Shown piece by piece: positions 1 to 8,069 of a DNA stretch of 64,000 nucleotides. The notes beneath the pieces were generated by a model. That model searched no databases. It had not been told where the DNA came from and worked only from the letters and a program-made list of their open reading frames with translations. The stretch is from Streptomyces bottropensis ATCC 25435 (GTDB taxonomy: Bacteria > Actinomycetota > Actinomycetes > Streptomycetales > Streptomycetaceae). Positions within the stretch are counted from its first letter, which is position 1. Each line of letters starts with the position of its first letter. The DNA lies in NCBI RefSeq assembly GCF_000383595.1, contig NZ_KB911581.1, positions 6,903,519 to 6,967,518 on the forward strand. The letters run 5' to 3'. The position numbers and the translations under genes are program-made.

Positions 1-120
1 AAGACCCACACCCAAGCCCTCCTCCGACTCGCCCGCCAACGCATCAGCGTCCTGTTCGCCATGCTCCGCGACGGCACCTTCTACGAGTCCAGAACACCCG
101 CCATCGCCCTCGCCGCATGA
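1..120 (+). CDS. IS110-family transposase, 3' end only
   Basis: The window opens inside an open frame that ends with TGA at 118-120 and encodes 39 residues. The segment LARQRISVLFAMLRDGTFYE is the characteristic C-terminal end of IS110/IS116/IS902-type transposases, whose C-terminal domain holds the catalytic serine further upstream. Whether the copy is intact cannot be judged because its start lies outside the window. No terminal inverted repeat is expected for this family and none was seen. It borders a broken Fic gene, which suits a recombination-scarred edge. Confidence 0.75.
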   Translation, partial: KTHTQALLRLARQRISVLFAMLRDGTFYESRTPAIALAA

Positions 121-306
121 CCACCCCAAACACCCACACACCAGGCACCACGTCCTTGACGAAGGACATAGAGACACCCCCCCCCGCATACCGGCGTCCG
201 CCACCCGCCCCGCACAGAGGACCTGGGGTCCGACGGCGATCCGTCACTATGTCGGGGCGCCGAGGCTCTGATCACCCGCTTCGACCGGCATCACCGAGCA
301 TCACCG

Positions 307-635
307 ATGCATCAGCTGCTTGCGGCAGCGGAGGCGGACATCACCCGGGCGCGCCTCGTCGTGCTCGCCGTACGCCCCCTACCCGGCGGTACGACCTCGG
401 CCATCTCCAGTCGTTCCATGCCACGATCTTCGGTGACATCTATCCCTGGGCAGGCGAGTTGCGCACCGTCAACATCGCCAAGCGCACACCGTTCTGTCCG
501 GCGAGAAGCCTGGTGCCCTACGCCGGAGAGGTCTTCGGCCGACTCGCCTCCTCCGGTCACCTACGAGATCTCCCCCGGCGGGAATTCGTCATCCAACTGG
601 CCACGTTGTACGGCGACCTGAACGTCCTCCATCCA
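307..635 (+). pseudogene. Fic/DOC-type AMPylase remnant, frameshifted and truncated
   Basis: Two adjacent frames together read as one Fic protein. The first (307 to about 386) gives LAAAEADITRARLVVLA. A shift near 385 then leads into RYDLGHLQSFHATIFGDIYP, followed by WAGELRTVNIAKR and GDLNVLHP. Fic enzymes transfer AMP from ATP to target hydroxyls using the motif HPFx(D/E)GNGR; here the reading stops making sense right after HP at 635, so the catalytic loop is gone. The downstream minus-strand gene ends 17 bases later, so truncation probably came with the rearrangement that placed that gene. The true N-terminus was not found. Non-functional as read. Confidence 0.7.
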
Positions 636-651
636 CACTGTCGGTACCGGC

Positions 652-1656
652 TCAGGCGGCCGAGTAGACCGGTTCGGCCTTGGGGCGGCCATGGCGTCCC
701 CTGCAATCCCGGCAGAGCGCGCGCGGGTCATGCGAGCGGAACGCGCGTTCACAGCCGTCGCAGGTGACGAGCGGTACCACTGGAAGTGGAGCCGTCACCG
801 TCGTCGTCACAGGAGGCCCCGCCGGTAACGGCGGTGGAAGAAGCGTGGTCAGGCGGTAATCGAGAAGGCTCGCCGGGTAGCGGATGGGGTCGGCCTCGGA
901 CGGGAGGCCCGCGGTGAGCGTGCGGGTGATCTGATCCGGCGTCGCGGCACGGGCGAGCCAGGTCTCCACGGCGGGCACGAGCCGCTGAACATCTCGTTCG
1001 GACAGCAACAGCCGGGAGTCGGCGAGCCGCAGGCGTGCGAGCAGGTCGGCGGCCGGTCCGTCGGGCACCGTAACCGGTTCTGGGACAGCGCGCCTCATGC
1101 GTACGGAAGCCGGTGGCGAGTCAGGCCGTGAGCCCTCCGCCCGGCCCTGAACAGCCACCGGCTCCGAAGCAGGACGAGGCTCGGGCTCGTCCCCGGCGGC
1201 AGGGGACGGGACAGGGGCGGCGGCCTCCCAGCCGCTGCCCCGCACTGAGGCTCGTACGACCGCCGTCGGATGATCGAGGAAGTACGTACGCGTGGCGATA
1301 CGGCCGCCCCCGAGCGGCACCCGGCGGCGAACGAGATACCCGGCCGCCTCCAGCTCCCGCAACGCCCGGCCGATCGTCACCTCGCCCTCCTTGAAGCGCA
1401 GGGCCAACGCCTTGATGGTGACCGAGGCGCCATCGGGAAGGGACTGGATGTGGACGCCGATGCCGATCGCCGTGGCGGAGAGGCGGGGGTGCTGTGCGAG
1501 ATGGTTGCCGACGACCGTGTAGCGCTCGGTGTGGCGGTGCCGTACGTGGAGGACTCCGGCGCGGGGCGCGTCCGGCGGGAGTTCCGGAGGCGCGGGCGGC
1601 GAGTGCTCGGGCGACGGGTACGCGGGCAGGGCCGCGTTAGACTGCGGATCAGCCAT
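652..1656 (-). CDS. Winged-helix DNA-binding protein with C-terminal zinc knuckle
   Basis: Encodes 334 residues. Residues about 55-125 form a winged helix-turn-helix (ALALRFKEGEVTIGRALREL, then a wing with GGGRIATRTY) of the kind used for helix-turn-helix replication-initiator and plasmid-type regulators. A proline/glycine-rich linker follows. The C-terminus carries two CxxC pairs (C299/C302 and C315/C318), a likely zinc ribbon. The ATG at 1656 is chosen because an AGGAAG lies upstream and the preceding in-frame codons have no family character; a GTG at 1668 is a possible alternative. This architecture is common in Streptomyces, often near mobile or integrative DNA, and its role is unknown. 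The neighbouring Fic and IS110 remnants fit such a setting. Confidence 0.6.
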   Translation of the reverse strand: MADPQSNAALPAYPSPEHSPPAPPELPPDAPRAGVLHVRHRHTERYTVVGNHLAQHPRLSATAIGIGVHIQSLPDGASVTIKALALRFKEGEVTIGRALRELEAAGYLVRRRVPLGGGRIATRTYFLDHPTAVVRASVRGSGWEAAAPVPSPAAGDEPEPRPASEPVAVQGRAEGSRPDSPPASVRMRRAVPEPVTVPDGPAADLLARLRLADSRLLLSERDVQRLVPAVETWLARAATPDQITRTLTAGLPSEADPIRYPASLLDYRLTTLLPPPLPAGPPVTTTVTAPLPVVPLVTCDGCERAFRSHDPRALCRDCRGRHGRPKAEPVYSAA

Positions 1657-1961
1657 CGGGAAGCTCACATCTTCCTGGTTGGTCAGGCCCTCGCCGGGAT
1701 TGCAGTCCCGCCGGGGGCCGTTCTCTGTTTGCGGTTGTGTGCGGCGACCGTACCCCACCCGCCCGACCGCCCGGCGCTTCCATCACTCGAACGAGTGGCG
1801 CCCCAACTCGCGGGCGAACAGGGCGGGTTTGGTGGGGTTGGTAGTTTCCCCAAGGGCTTTGAAGAACATCGCGCACCACCGGGTCGCGGGAGTCCGCGCC
1901 CCGGTGCCGACCTGCACAGTCGTCGTCCCGAGCAGGCGGACAGCAATGGGGGGGGCGGCAA

Positions 1962-2057
1962 GTGAAGAACGTGAGGTTCTCAGTCGTCGCGGCGGTCGCG
2001 TTGCTTCTCGCCACTGGCTGCTCGGCTCGGACGAGCGTCGGAGGCGACGGGGGGTGA
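1962..2057 (+). CDS. Small lipoprotein-like peptide, 31 residues
   Basis: A GTG-started frame of 31 codons reads as a classic lipoprotein signal: two lysine/arginine residues, a hydrophobic stretch VVAAVALLLA, then the lipobox ATGC with Cys20, followed by only 11 residues. It would be exported, lipidated at Cys20 and left as a membrane-anchored peptide. Its TGA at 2055-2057 sits exactly in the loop of a long perfect hairpin, so the short length may be real or may mark a lipoprotein gene cut off by that element. A GGGGGCGG run upstream is a poor ribosome site. It precedes the DUF6507/toxin operon on the same strand. Could also be a chance frame. Confidence 0.4.
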   Translation: MKNVRFSVVAAVALLLATGCSARTSVGGDGG

Positions 2058-2086
2058 TCTCTGTCCGCCCCCCGTCGCCTCCGACG
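2036..2086 (+). terminator. 19-bp perfect inverted repeat with 13-nt loop
   Basis: Left arm 2036-2054 and right arm 2068-2086 are exact reverse complements over 19 bp. The stem is very GC-rich, there is no T tract, and the loop holds the stop codon of the small lipoprotein frame. It would act as a strong terminator or attenuator ahead of the toxin operon that starts at 2282. Confidence 0.65.
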
Positions 2087-2281
2087 TATTCCGATAACAG
2101 TCCCGTGGCTGCGGCTCTCTGGTGTGCAACGCGGCATGGCCCACGTAACACACCTTTGGCTAGAACTGCGTTGCTGCTGCAATGGTCGACTGATACAGAT
2201 GAAGCCCTGCTGTCAGTGGCGTGTGTGACGCTGAGATGCGACCGGGGCAAGGCATCAGCCGGGGGATTCACGGGGGTTGGT

Positions 2282-2719
2282 ATGACGGGGTGGGACATCT
2301 CGCCTGCCGGGGTGGGGGCGGTGATCTCGACGGTGCGGGAGGCCGCCGAGGGCATGAACAAGGGCATCACGCTGTACGGCGGTGCCGTGCAAGGCGCGAT
2401 GGAGTCGGCGGGCACGCTGTCGTTCGGCGGTGAGGGCGCGACGAAGACGGATGGCCAGGCGTCGGGTCTGGTGGCGGTCGCGCTGGGCGAGTTCGTCACC
2501 GGTACGGAGCGGGACGTGGTGTTCCTGCCGCTGCGCGCGAGCAATTCGGCGAACGGCGCGGTTGAGGCTACGAACGCGTATGGGGCGGGGGAGCTGGAGC
2601 AGGCGTGGAACGCCCAGCGTCAGGCGACCCTGGCGCCGGATGTGACGGCGTTCCTGGAGGAGGCGCGCAAGCGGGCGTACGAGGCGCGGACGCCGACGAA
2701 CAGCGGTGGTCAGCCGTGA
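2282..2719 (+). CDS. DUF6507 family protein
   Basis: Encodes 145 residues beginning MTGWDISPAGVGAV, the hallmark opening of the Streptomyces DUF6507 family. The protein looks all-helical (VREAAEGMNKGITLYGGAVQ; SNSANGAVEATNAYGAGELEQ), about the size of a WXG100-type small protein, and ends in a charged tail. It overlaps the next gene by four bases (GTGA at 2716-2719), so the two are translationally coupled. By position and helical-hairpin character it may be the partner or export chaperone of the following toxin, as ESX-type small proteins are. That role is inference; the family itself has no assigned function that I know of. Confidence 0.75.
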   Translation: MTGWDISPAGVGAVISTVREAAEGMNKGITLYGGAVQGAMESAGTLSFGGEGATKTDGQASGLVAVALGEFVTGTERDVVFLPLRASNSANGAVEATNAYGAGELEQAWNAQRQATLAPDVTAFLEEARKRAYEARTPTNSGGQP

Positions 2720-5076
2720 TCAGCCCCGAGAAGATACCCAGCTTCACCGGTGATCTGGTCGACCTGCAGCAGCAGATCGCCGCGATGCGCCGGGCGGCGA
2801 GGGCGATCCGGGAGCACGGCGGTGACGTGCACACCCGTTTCCAGAACCTGTCGTCGTCGTACAAGGCCCCGGAGGCGGGCCAGCTGTTCGCGACGACTCA
2901 GGCGGTGGAGTCGAGGTCGTCCTCGTTCGCGGACGACCTGGAGACGGTGGCCACCGCGCTGACCGACTACGTGGTCGAAGTAGCCGGGATCGTGCGGCAG
3001 TTGGAGGCGCTGCGCGGTCAGGCGCGGGTGTTCGTGGCGTCGGTGCAGGGCGAGGACGGCCTGCTTCAGAACTGGCAGAAGGACCAGGACAAGGTCGACC
3101 AGCACCAGGCCATCTGGGACGCGGTGAACGCGGCGGTCGCGGCCTTCCAGCAGGCCGAGGTGACCTGCGCCGACAAGATCACCTCCCTGGTCGACGGCAC
3201 CCAGTGGCACATCAACGACGGCAGCCCCAAGCAGGACAACGCCTACGGCTTCAGCGCCGACCAGCTTTCCGCCGCGGACAAACTGCCCTGGGGCACGCCG
3301 GCCCACCACGAAGCACTCCCCTTCGGTATCGACTACCACCTGGAGCAGTTCGGGATCAGCCTGAAGGACAACGTGGTCGGCGCCTTCGAGGGCGTGGTCA
3401 ACCTCTTCAGCTCCGGCGAGGAGGGCGACGCCACCCGCGAGGGCCTGCTCCGGGTGATCGTCGGCGCGGAATCGTATCTGCTAGACCCCCACGGCGACCG
3501 GAAGCCGACCTTCGGGCCGTGGCAGGAACAGTTCATGGACGAGAGCCGGCCGTACGCGAAGGAGTTCGCCAAGGGGCTGGTCGGCTGGGACGACTGGGCG
3601 GACAACCCGGGCAAGGCCGCAGGCACCCTCGTCTTCAACGGCCTCACCCTGGGCGCCGGCCCTCTCGGTGCCACTGCCAAGGGCCTCTCCGCCGCGGGCA
3701 AGGGCGGGGCCGGGGCCCGCGTGGCCGGTACTCTCGCCACGGTCGGTGAGGTGCTGGACCCGATCGGTGCCGCAGCCAAGACGGTCTCCACGACCGCCCG
3801 CGTCCTGCCCACCATCCGTGAACTGACCACCGGCATCCGCACGGCCACGGACGCGGCAGCCGCCGCGGACGCCACCCACAGCGTCCTGCGCCTTTCCGAC
3901 GGCTCCGAAGTCCGCATATCCGACGGCCAGTTCATCCCCGGCAGGAACGGCGTCCCGGACACCACCCCCGCCCGGCCTGAGCCCCCGGCGGCCCAGCGCC
4001 CGCCGTCGGTTGAGCTTCCCCGCGACCGCGAGTTGGTCGGCGCAGGCCCCCGTACGAACGAGGCCACCGCCCACGCGGGCGAGAACCAGTCGCCACGGGC
4101 CGGTCCCGAGGCCACACCCGACAGCCGCGTCGGCGGGGACAGTCATCAGTCGTCAGCACGTGAGGCGTCGGAGAGTGGCACCGGAGCCACGCGGGGATCT
4201 GGTTCTGGCCACTCCGCTGAAGGCGCTCACGGTTCGTCGGACGGCCCGCACCATGGCGGCCAGGGGTCCGGCTCGGGCGCGGCGTCTCCTGATGGAAGCC
4301 CGGCTGATCCTCCGTCCGGCGATGATGGCGTGCGCGCCGACGGCGACCCGACAGTGCCTGGCGAGGAGCCGCAGTCACCCGGCGGCGCTTCGGACGAGCC
4401 CCCCGGGATCGATCCCGCGAAATATGCGAAGAACATCGATGACGTCGCGCAGACCCATACGGGCCGTATGGAGCCGGAGCAAGAGGCCGGAGTCGTTGCG
4501 GAACTCGAGCGGGCCAGGATGGACGCACGCGATCAGGCGGGCGTGCTCCGTTCCCTGCGCAAGGACCCGTACGGAGCAGGTGTCGCCGAGATGATCTCGC
4601 GCGGGCATCTGCGAGAGGTGGAGGGCTACGACAAACTCCTCGACATGTGCAAGAAGGGACCCTCCAAGGGCGACCCGAAAGGCATGATTCCCGCCGCCTA
4701 CATGGCCATGCGGCTTGCGGACGACTTGCAGGCCCAAGGCGTCGGCCGGGTGGGCGTGGAGCTCGATACGGCCACGTTCGACCTTGATGTCTACACACGG
4801 CACCCTGACGGTTCGATCGACTACGGCTACCAACTCAAAGACGTCGACAGGATCGACGGCATCAAGAGCGCCGCCAAAAAGGCTGCCGGACAACTGGCAC
4901 ACGAAGGGGTGAGTCACCGGGTAGCTATCCTGGACGTACATCAACCGATGGGAAGCCTCACCCCCAAGATGTTCAATGAGGCCGAGTTTCACGCCCGAAG
5001 GGCAGGGGGGACATTCCTCCTGCGCTTCACGGACGGATCCATCACCGTCCCACCGAACGGACCCACATTCCCGTAA
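2716..5076 (+). CDS. Polymorphic toxin: WXG-like N-terminus, disordered linker, predicted PD-(D/E)xK nuclease C-terminus
   Basis: Encodes 786 residues from a GTG that overlaps the previous stop. Residues 1-120 are helical and WXG100/LXG-like, as in proteins exported by type VII or related systems. Residues about 120-400 form a pre-toxin region ending in a hydrophobic Ala/Gly-rich segment. About 410-590 is a Pro/Ser/Gly-rich low-complexity linker. The last ~190 residues form a compact C-terminal domain in which D689/D691 are followed by Q706-L-K708, a spacing and (Q/E)xK signature typical of restriction-endonuclease-fold toxins. The next gene starts nine bases downstream, where immunity genes of such toxins sit. 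Nuclease activity is predicted, not shown; the domain could be another alpha/beta toxin fold. Confidence 0.7.
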   Translation: MISPEKIPSFTGDLVDLQQQIAAMRRAARAIREHGGDVHTRFQNLSSSYKAPEAGQLFATTQAVESRSSSFADDLETVATALTDYVVEVAGIVRQLEALRGQARVFVASVQGEDGLLQNWQKDQDKVDQHQAIWDAVNAAVAAFQQAEVTCADKITSLVDGTQWHINDGSPKQDNAYGFSADQLSAADKLPWGTPAHHEALPFGIDYHLEQFGISLKDNVVGAFEGVVNLFSSGEEGDATREGLLRVIVGAESYLLDPHGDRKPTFGPWQEQFMDESRPYAKEFAKGLVGWDDWADNPGKAAGTLVFNGLTLGAGPLGATAKGLSAAGKGGAGARVAGTLATVGEVLDPIGAAAKTVSTTARVLPTIRELTTGIRTATDAAAAADATHSVLRLSDGSEVRISDGQFIPGRNGVPDTTPARPEPPAAQRPPSVELPRDRELVGAGPRTNEATAHAGENQSPRAGPEATPDSRVGGDSHQSSAREASESGTGATRGSGSGHSAEGAHGSSDGPHHGGQGSGSGAASPDGSPADPPSGDDGVRADGDPTVPGEEPQSPGGASDEPPGIDPAKYAKNIDDVAQTHTGRMEPEQEAGVVAELERARMDARDQAGVLRSLRKDPYGAGVAEMISRGHLREVEGYDKLLDMCKKGPSKGDPKGMIPAAYMAMRLADDLQAQGVGRVGVELDTATFDLDVYTRHPDGSIDYGYQLKDVDRIDGIKSAAKKAAGQLAHEGVSHRVAILDVHQPMGSLTPKMFNEAEFHARRAGGTFLLRFTDGSITVPPNGPTFP

Positions 5077-5085
5077 GGAACAATC

Positions 5086-5730
5086 ATGTCGACATTGATG
5101 CGTGCACCGCGGGAATGCGGTTCCTGGTTCTGGGATCTCGACGAGGTCGCCGCACCGGGACTGGAATCGGCTCTGACGACGGCAGCGCGGATGAGTGAGG
5201 TACTCGTACGCCTTGAGCTTCTCACCCCTGCCAAGATTGAGTACGGCTGGTACGTCCTGGACCTCGGCTCCACCGGTGTCACGAGCAGTCTGGAACTCAC
5301 GACGCCGTTGGGAGACTCCAGCCTGGCGGGACGGCTGCTCGGTAGCCGTCCCGCGGCCTTTCCCACCGCGGAGATCGATGACCTGCACGTCATCGGCACA
5401 GGGACATGGATCGACGAGGCAGGGAAGGCCCGCCAAGAGCCGCGACTGATTGATCTGTCGGTCTCTCCAGGGCCCACCGGCCTCTCAGCCGAGCTGTCCG
5501 TGCATCATGACATCTGGGGCTGGTACGACTTTTCCGGCCGCCCGCATCCCGACGTCTACCGGCACAACGCTCCCCGGCTCGCGACCGCACTGAAGGAACT
5601 CTCCAGCCTGCTCGGAGTTTCCCCTGAACCCGGCGAGCCGACTTATTTCGGCAGTGCCACGCCCGAAGGGCTGGCGACGCCGGAAGCATATGAGGACGGA
5701 ATGGGGCCCGACTTGACCAGCAGACTTTGA
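5086..5730 (+). CDS. Probable immunity protein of the upstream toxin
   Basis: Encodes 214 residues from ATG 5086, with AAGGAA at 5075-5080 as the ribosome site overlapping the toxin stop. It has no signal peptide or membrane segment and is acidic (EIDDLHVIGTG; ELSVHHDIWGWYDFSG), as expected for a cytoplasmic inhibitor that masks a basic nuclease surface. I do not recognise a named family. The assignment rests on its position directly after the toxin's variable C-terminal domain, its size and its soluble character. The next conserved gene (DUF6177) follows after a 190-bp gap with a possible remnant of a second immunity-like frame. Confidence 0.55.
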   Translation: MSTLMRAPRECGSWFWDLDEVAAPGLESALTTAARMSEVLVRLELLTPAKIEYGWYVLDLGSTGVTSSLELTTPLGDSSLAGRLLGSRPAAFPTAEIDDLHVIGTGTWIDEAGKARQEPRLIDLSVSPGPTGLSAELSVHHDIWGWYDFSGRPHPDVYRHNAPRLATALKELSSLLGVSPEPGEPTYFGSATPEGLATPEAYEDGMGPDLTSRL

Positions 5731-5765
5731 ATTTTCGGCACAGGGGTGGGCTGACAGTGGGCTGA

Positions 5766-5861
5766 CTTTCCCACGATGCGGGGTTCCCGATCGAAGCCGA
5801 ATCGGAGTACCTGCCCGAGCATCTACCGCAAGGAAGCTGGATACACGAGTTCGAGACGTGA
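5766..5861 (+). pseudogene. Possible C-terminal remnant of a small protein
   Basis: A 31-codon frame closed by TGA at 5859-5861 reads like the end of a real protein (GFPIEAESEYLPEHLPQGSW, then IHEFET), with residue composition unlike the neighbouring frames. It has no start codon and is preceded by an in-frame stop at 5763. It may be the tail of an eroded extra immunity gene between the toxin pair and DUF6177. Weak evidence. Confidence 0.3.
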
Positions 5862-5919
5862 TCTCGTCCTCCACCATCACGTCCGAGACCGCTCAAATCT
5901 CCGCTGACATAGGAATTTC

Positions 5920-7347
5920 GTGACACAGGATGTCATAGCCCTCACTCCAAAGATGCCGGATACCCACACTCTGCTCGCCGGGTTGTACGCCGGCGGGCCC
6001 GATCTGCGGGTGGACAGCCTGTCCGAGGGCGCCGCCGTCCAGTTGTGCACACCCGACGGGGGCCGTGCGGTGACCGTTGAGGTCCCGATCTTCCTTCAAG
6101 TCCCAGGTGAGATCAGCCGGTTGTTCGGTCCCGATGTACCGGCTGACGCGCCCGTGTGGTGGACCGAGGTGCGGGCGACCACCGCCATCGAGGAGGCCGG
6201 CCGTCTGGCCGGATCGGTGGCAGGGCGCCTGACCACAGTGCTGGGCGGCACCACGTGGCCCCCGGAGGCCGCGCACGTCGAGGTCGTCGCCATTCCCGGC
6301 GCGGACAACGAGGGCTCCGCTCCGTTTTCCGACGCCGGTACTTCGCTCGCCGCCGATGTCCTGACCGATCGGGCAGCCGTGGTCTTCCAGGACCGTCCCG
6401 TCGTCGCGGCGACAACCTGGCTCACCGACCTCGCGCAGACCGCAGCCGGGTCGGGGCGTGAACTGCAGATCGTCACCACGGCTGGCACCCGGCTCACCCT
6501 GCCTGTCCATTCCCTGCTCACCAGTCTCCCTGTCCGTTGGGTCGTCCGCGATCCTGCGGGTGCCTTCTACGACGCGCTCACCGGCGCCGTAGTCCACTGG
6601 CAGGGAGGCCTCTTCACGCCGGTACGGAAGGCGGACGGTGGCCCCCAGACGGCGGAAGCCTTCAACTCCCCCACCGGAGCCGCCCCGGAGGGCGAGCGGC
6701 AGATGTTGCTCTCCATCCGCACGGCTCACCCCGCAACGGGGGATCTACTGCTGGGCGGTGCGCTTGAGGCGGCGTGGGAAGCCCTCACCGGCGCCCCGCC
6801 CGCCGGTTGGTCCACCTCCGAGCCCGTCAACCTGCCCTGGTCACGCCGCCAGTTGACGGAGCTGGCGCGTACCCGCGCCCGGAAGTCGGCCCCCACATGG
6901 CTGATCGCCGTGGGCGCCCCCGACCGACCGGCCATCGCCACCCTCCGTATCGTCCGCACCCCGGCAGGGGTCGAGGAGCACATCACCCTCGCCCTCGGAC
7001 ACACCGCTGACCAGCCCCCACCTCTGGCCGCTCTCCCCGCACTCGCCGAGACCCTGGCCACCCGTCACAACCTGGCCTCGATGCTCACCCACCTGCGCTC
7101 CGCCAGAGCCGACCTGACGACCCCACCCCACCGCGAAGAGCTCCCGATCCCGGTCTCCTTCACCCTCGGCCCGGACGCCGTACGAGCCGTCGGCCACGAG
7201 CTCGCCGAATCCGCTCCGCGGACGCGCCCCGCCCGCCTCGGCCCGGCGGCACGACCGGCCCTGCATTACGCCTTGGGCGACGGCAGCGACGCCGTGGCCT
7301 GGCACCACCTCAAGCAACTCAACGACCATCTGCAGACCGCGCGATGA
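5920..7347 (+). CDS. DUF6177 family protein
   Basis: Encodes 475 residues from GTG 5920 with AGGAAT nine bases upstream. The opening (TQDVIALTPKMPDTHTLLAG) and the WWTEVRATTAIEEAGRLAGS block are what I remember of the Streptomyces DUF6177 family. There is no signal peptide or clear membrane span. Secondary structure reads as mixed alpha/beta with a long helical C-terminus. It accompanies DUF6507-type toxin loci in Streptomyces, which suggests a part in production, loading or export of the toxin, but no biochemical role is known to me. The gene ends with ATGA, opening a 23-codon frame. Confidence 0.7.
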   Translation: MTQDVIALTPKMPDTHTLLAGLYAGGPDLRVDSLSEGAAVQLCTPDGGRAVTVEVPIFLQVPGEISRLFGPDVPADAPVWWTEVRATTAIEEAGRLAGSVAGRLTTVLGGTTWPPEAAHVEVVAIPGADNEGSAPFSDAGTSLAADVLTDRAAVVFQDRPVVAATTWLTDLAQTAAGSGRELQIVTTAGTRLTLPVHSLLTSLPVRWVVRDPAGAFYDALTGAVVHWQGGLFTPVRKADGGPQTAEAFNSPTGAAPEGERQMLLSIRTAHPATGDLLLGGALEAAWEALTGAPPAGWSTSEPVNLPWSRRQLTELARTRARKSAPTWLIAVGAPDRPAIATLRIVRTPAGVEEHITLALGHTADQPPPLAALPALAETLATRHNLASMLTHLRSARADLTTPPHREELPIPVSFTLGPDAVRAVGHELAESAPRTRPARLGPAARPALHYALGDGSDAVAWHHLKQLNDHLQTAR

Positions 7348-7415
7348 GCATCTGGTCGGACCACCCGGCACACTTCACCGGCTGCCTCTTCAAACGGGTG
7401 GCGCCCGCCGCCTGA
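7344..7415 (+). CDS. Very short frame coupled to DUF6177 gene
   Basis: An ATG overlapping the DUF6177 stop (ATGA at 7344-7347) opens a 23-residue frame (MSIWSDHPAHFTGCLFKRVA...). Overlap and residue composition suggest a real coupled gene or the start of a longer one that has been truncated. No family recognised. The rest of 7416-7656 shows no convincing coding frame or motif. Confidence 0.3.
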   Translation: MSIWSDHPAHFTGCLFKRVAPAA

Positions 7416-7656
7416 AGGAACGTGTCGAGGTCCGGCCCGAGCTGCCGCCCCAGGGATCAGAATTTAGAGCATCGGTCGGGGGTGGTTACCGTTCAGAGGC
7501 CTCGCGCACCCATTCGCTCCAGAGACTTTCTCGGGACTTTCAGCTCTGTCCGAAGGACTTTTTGCCGCCCAGCGCGGCAAGCTTCTGAAAGATCAGAAAG
7601 GGCCTCCGACGCAGGTCAGAAACCCTTTCCCAGGCAAAGCTGCAGATGGCGGCAGA

Positions 7657-8069
7657 CGAGTCGGGCTATACGCCGGGTTCTGTCGCCGGTCGACCTCGCG
7701 GTCGGCCGGGAGACGGCCATCCATCTAGGGCCGGCGTTGCCGCCGGCCTCGTGCGGTCTACCCGCGGACTCGGGCGGGCAGCCCTCGAACGTCCGCGCAG
7801 GGTCGCCCTTCTTGCGAAGAGGCGGCCCCTCTTGACCTTGCTCCGGGTGGGGTTTACCTAGCTGCCCAGGTCACCCTGGGCACTGGTGGTCTCTTACACC
7901 ACCGTTTCACCCTTACCGAGGACCGAGGTCCCCGGCGGTCTGTTTTCTGTGGCACTGTCCCGCGGGTCACCCCGGGTGGCCGTTAGCCATCACCCTGCCC
8001 TGTGGAGCCCGGACGTTCCTCGGGAAGACCCCCGTCAAGGGGACTCCACGCGGCCGTCCGCCCGGCTCG
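7657..8069 (-). ncRNA. rnpB: RNase P RNA (type A)
   Basis: The catalytic RNA of RNase P, which matures tRNA 5' ends. Read on the minus strand it starts at 8069 with CGAGCCGGGC and ends at 7657 with GCCCGACTCG; these pair to form helix P1 with one bulge-like mismatch. Hallmarks of bacterial RNase P RNA are present: the GAGGAACGTCCGGGCTCCAC segment near the 5' side, GGTAAGGGTGAAACGGTG, AGAGACCACCAG, the TAAACCCCACCCGGAGCAAG block, and the 3' segment ACAGAACCCGGCGTATAG. Length about 413 nt fits actinobacterial examples. Its first ~35 nt overlap the end of the upstream EamA gene on the same strand, so its promoter must lie within that coding region. Confidence 0.95.

Noticed and set aside
7540..7656. 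Possible phage-type attachment site with repeated AGAAA/TCAGAAA segments
   Set aside because: No tRNA or integrase gene is near and the repeats are too short and irregular.
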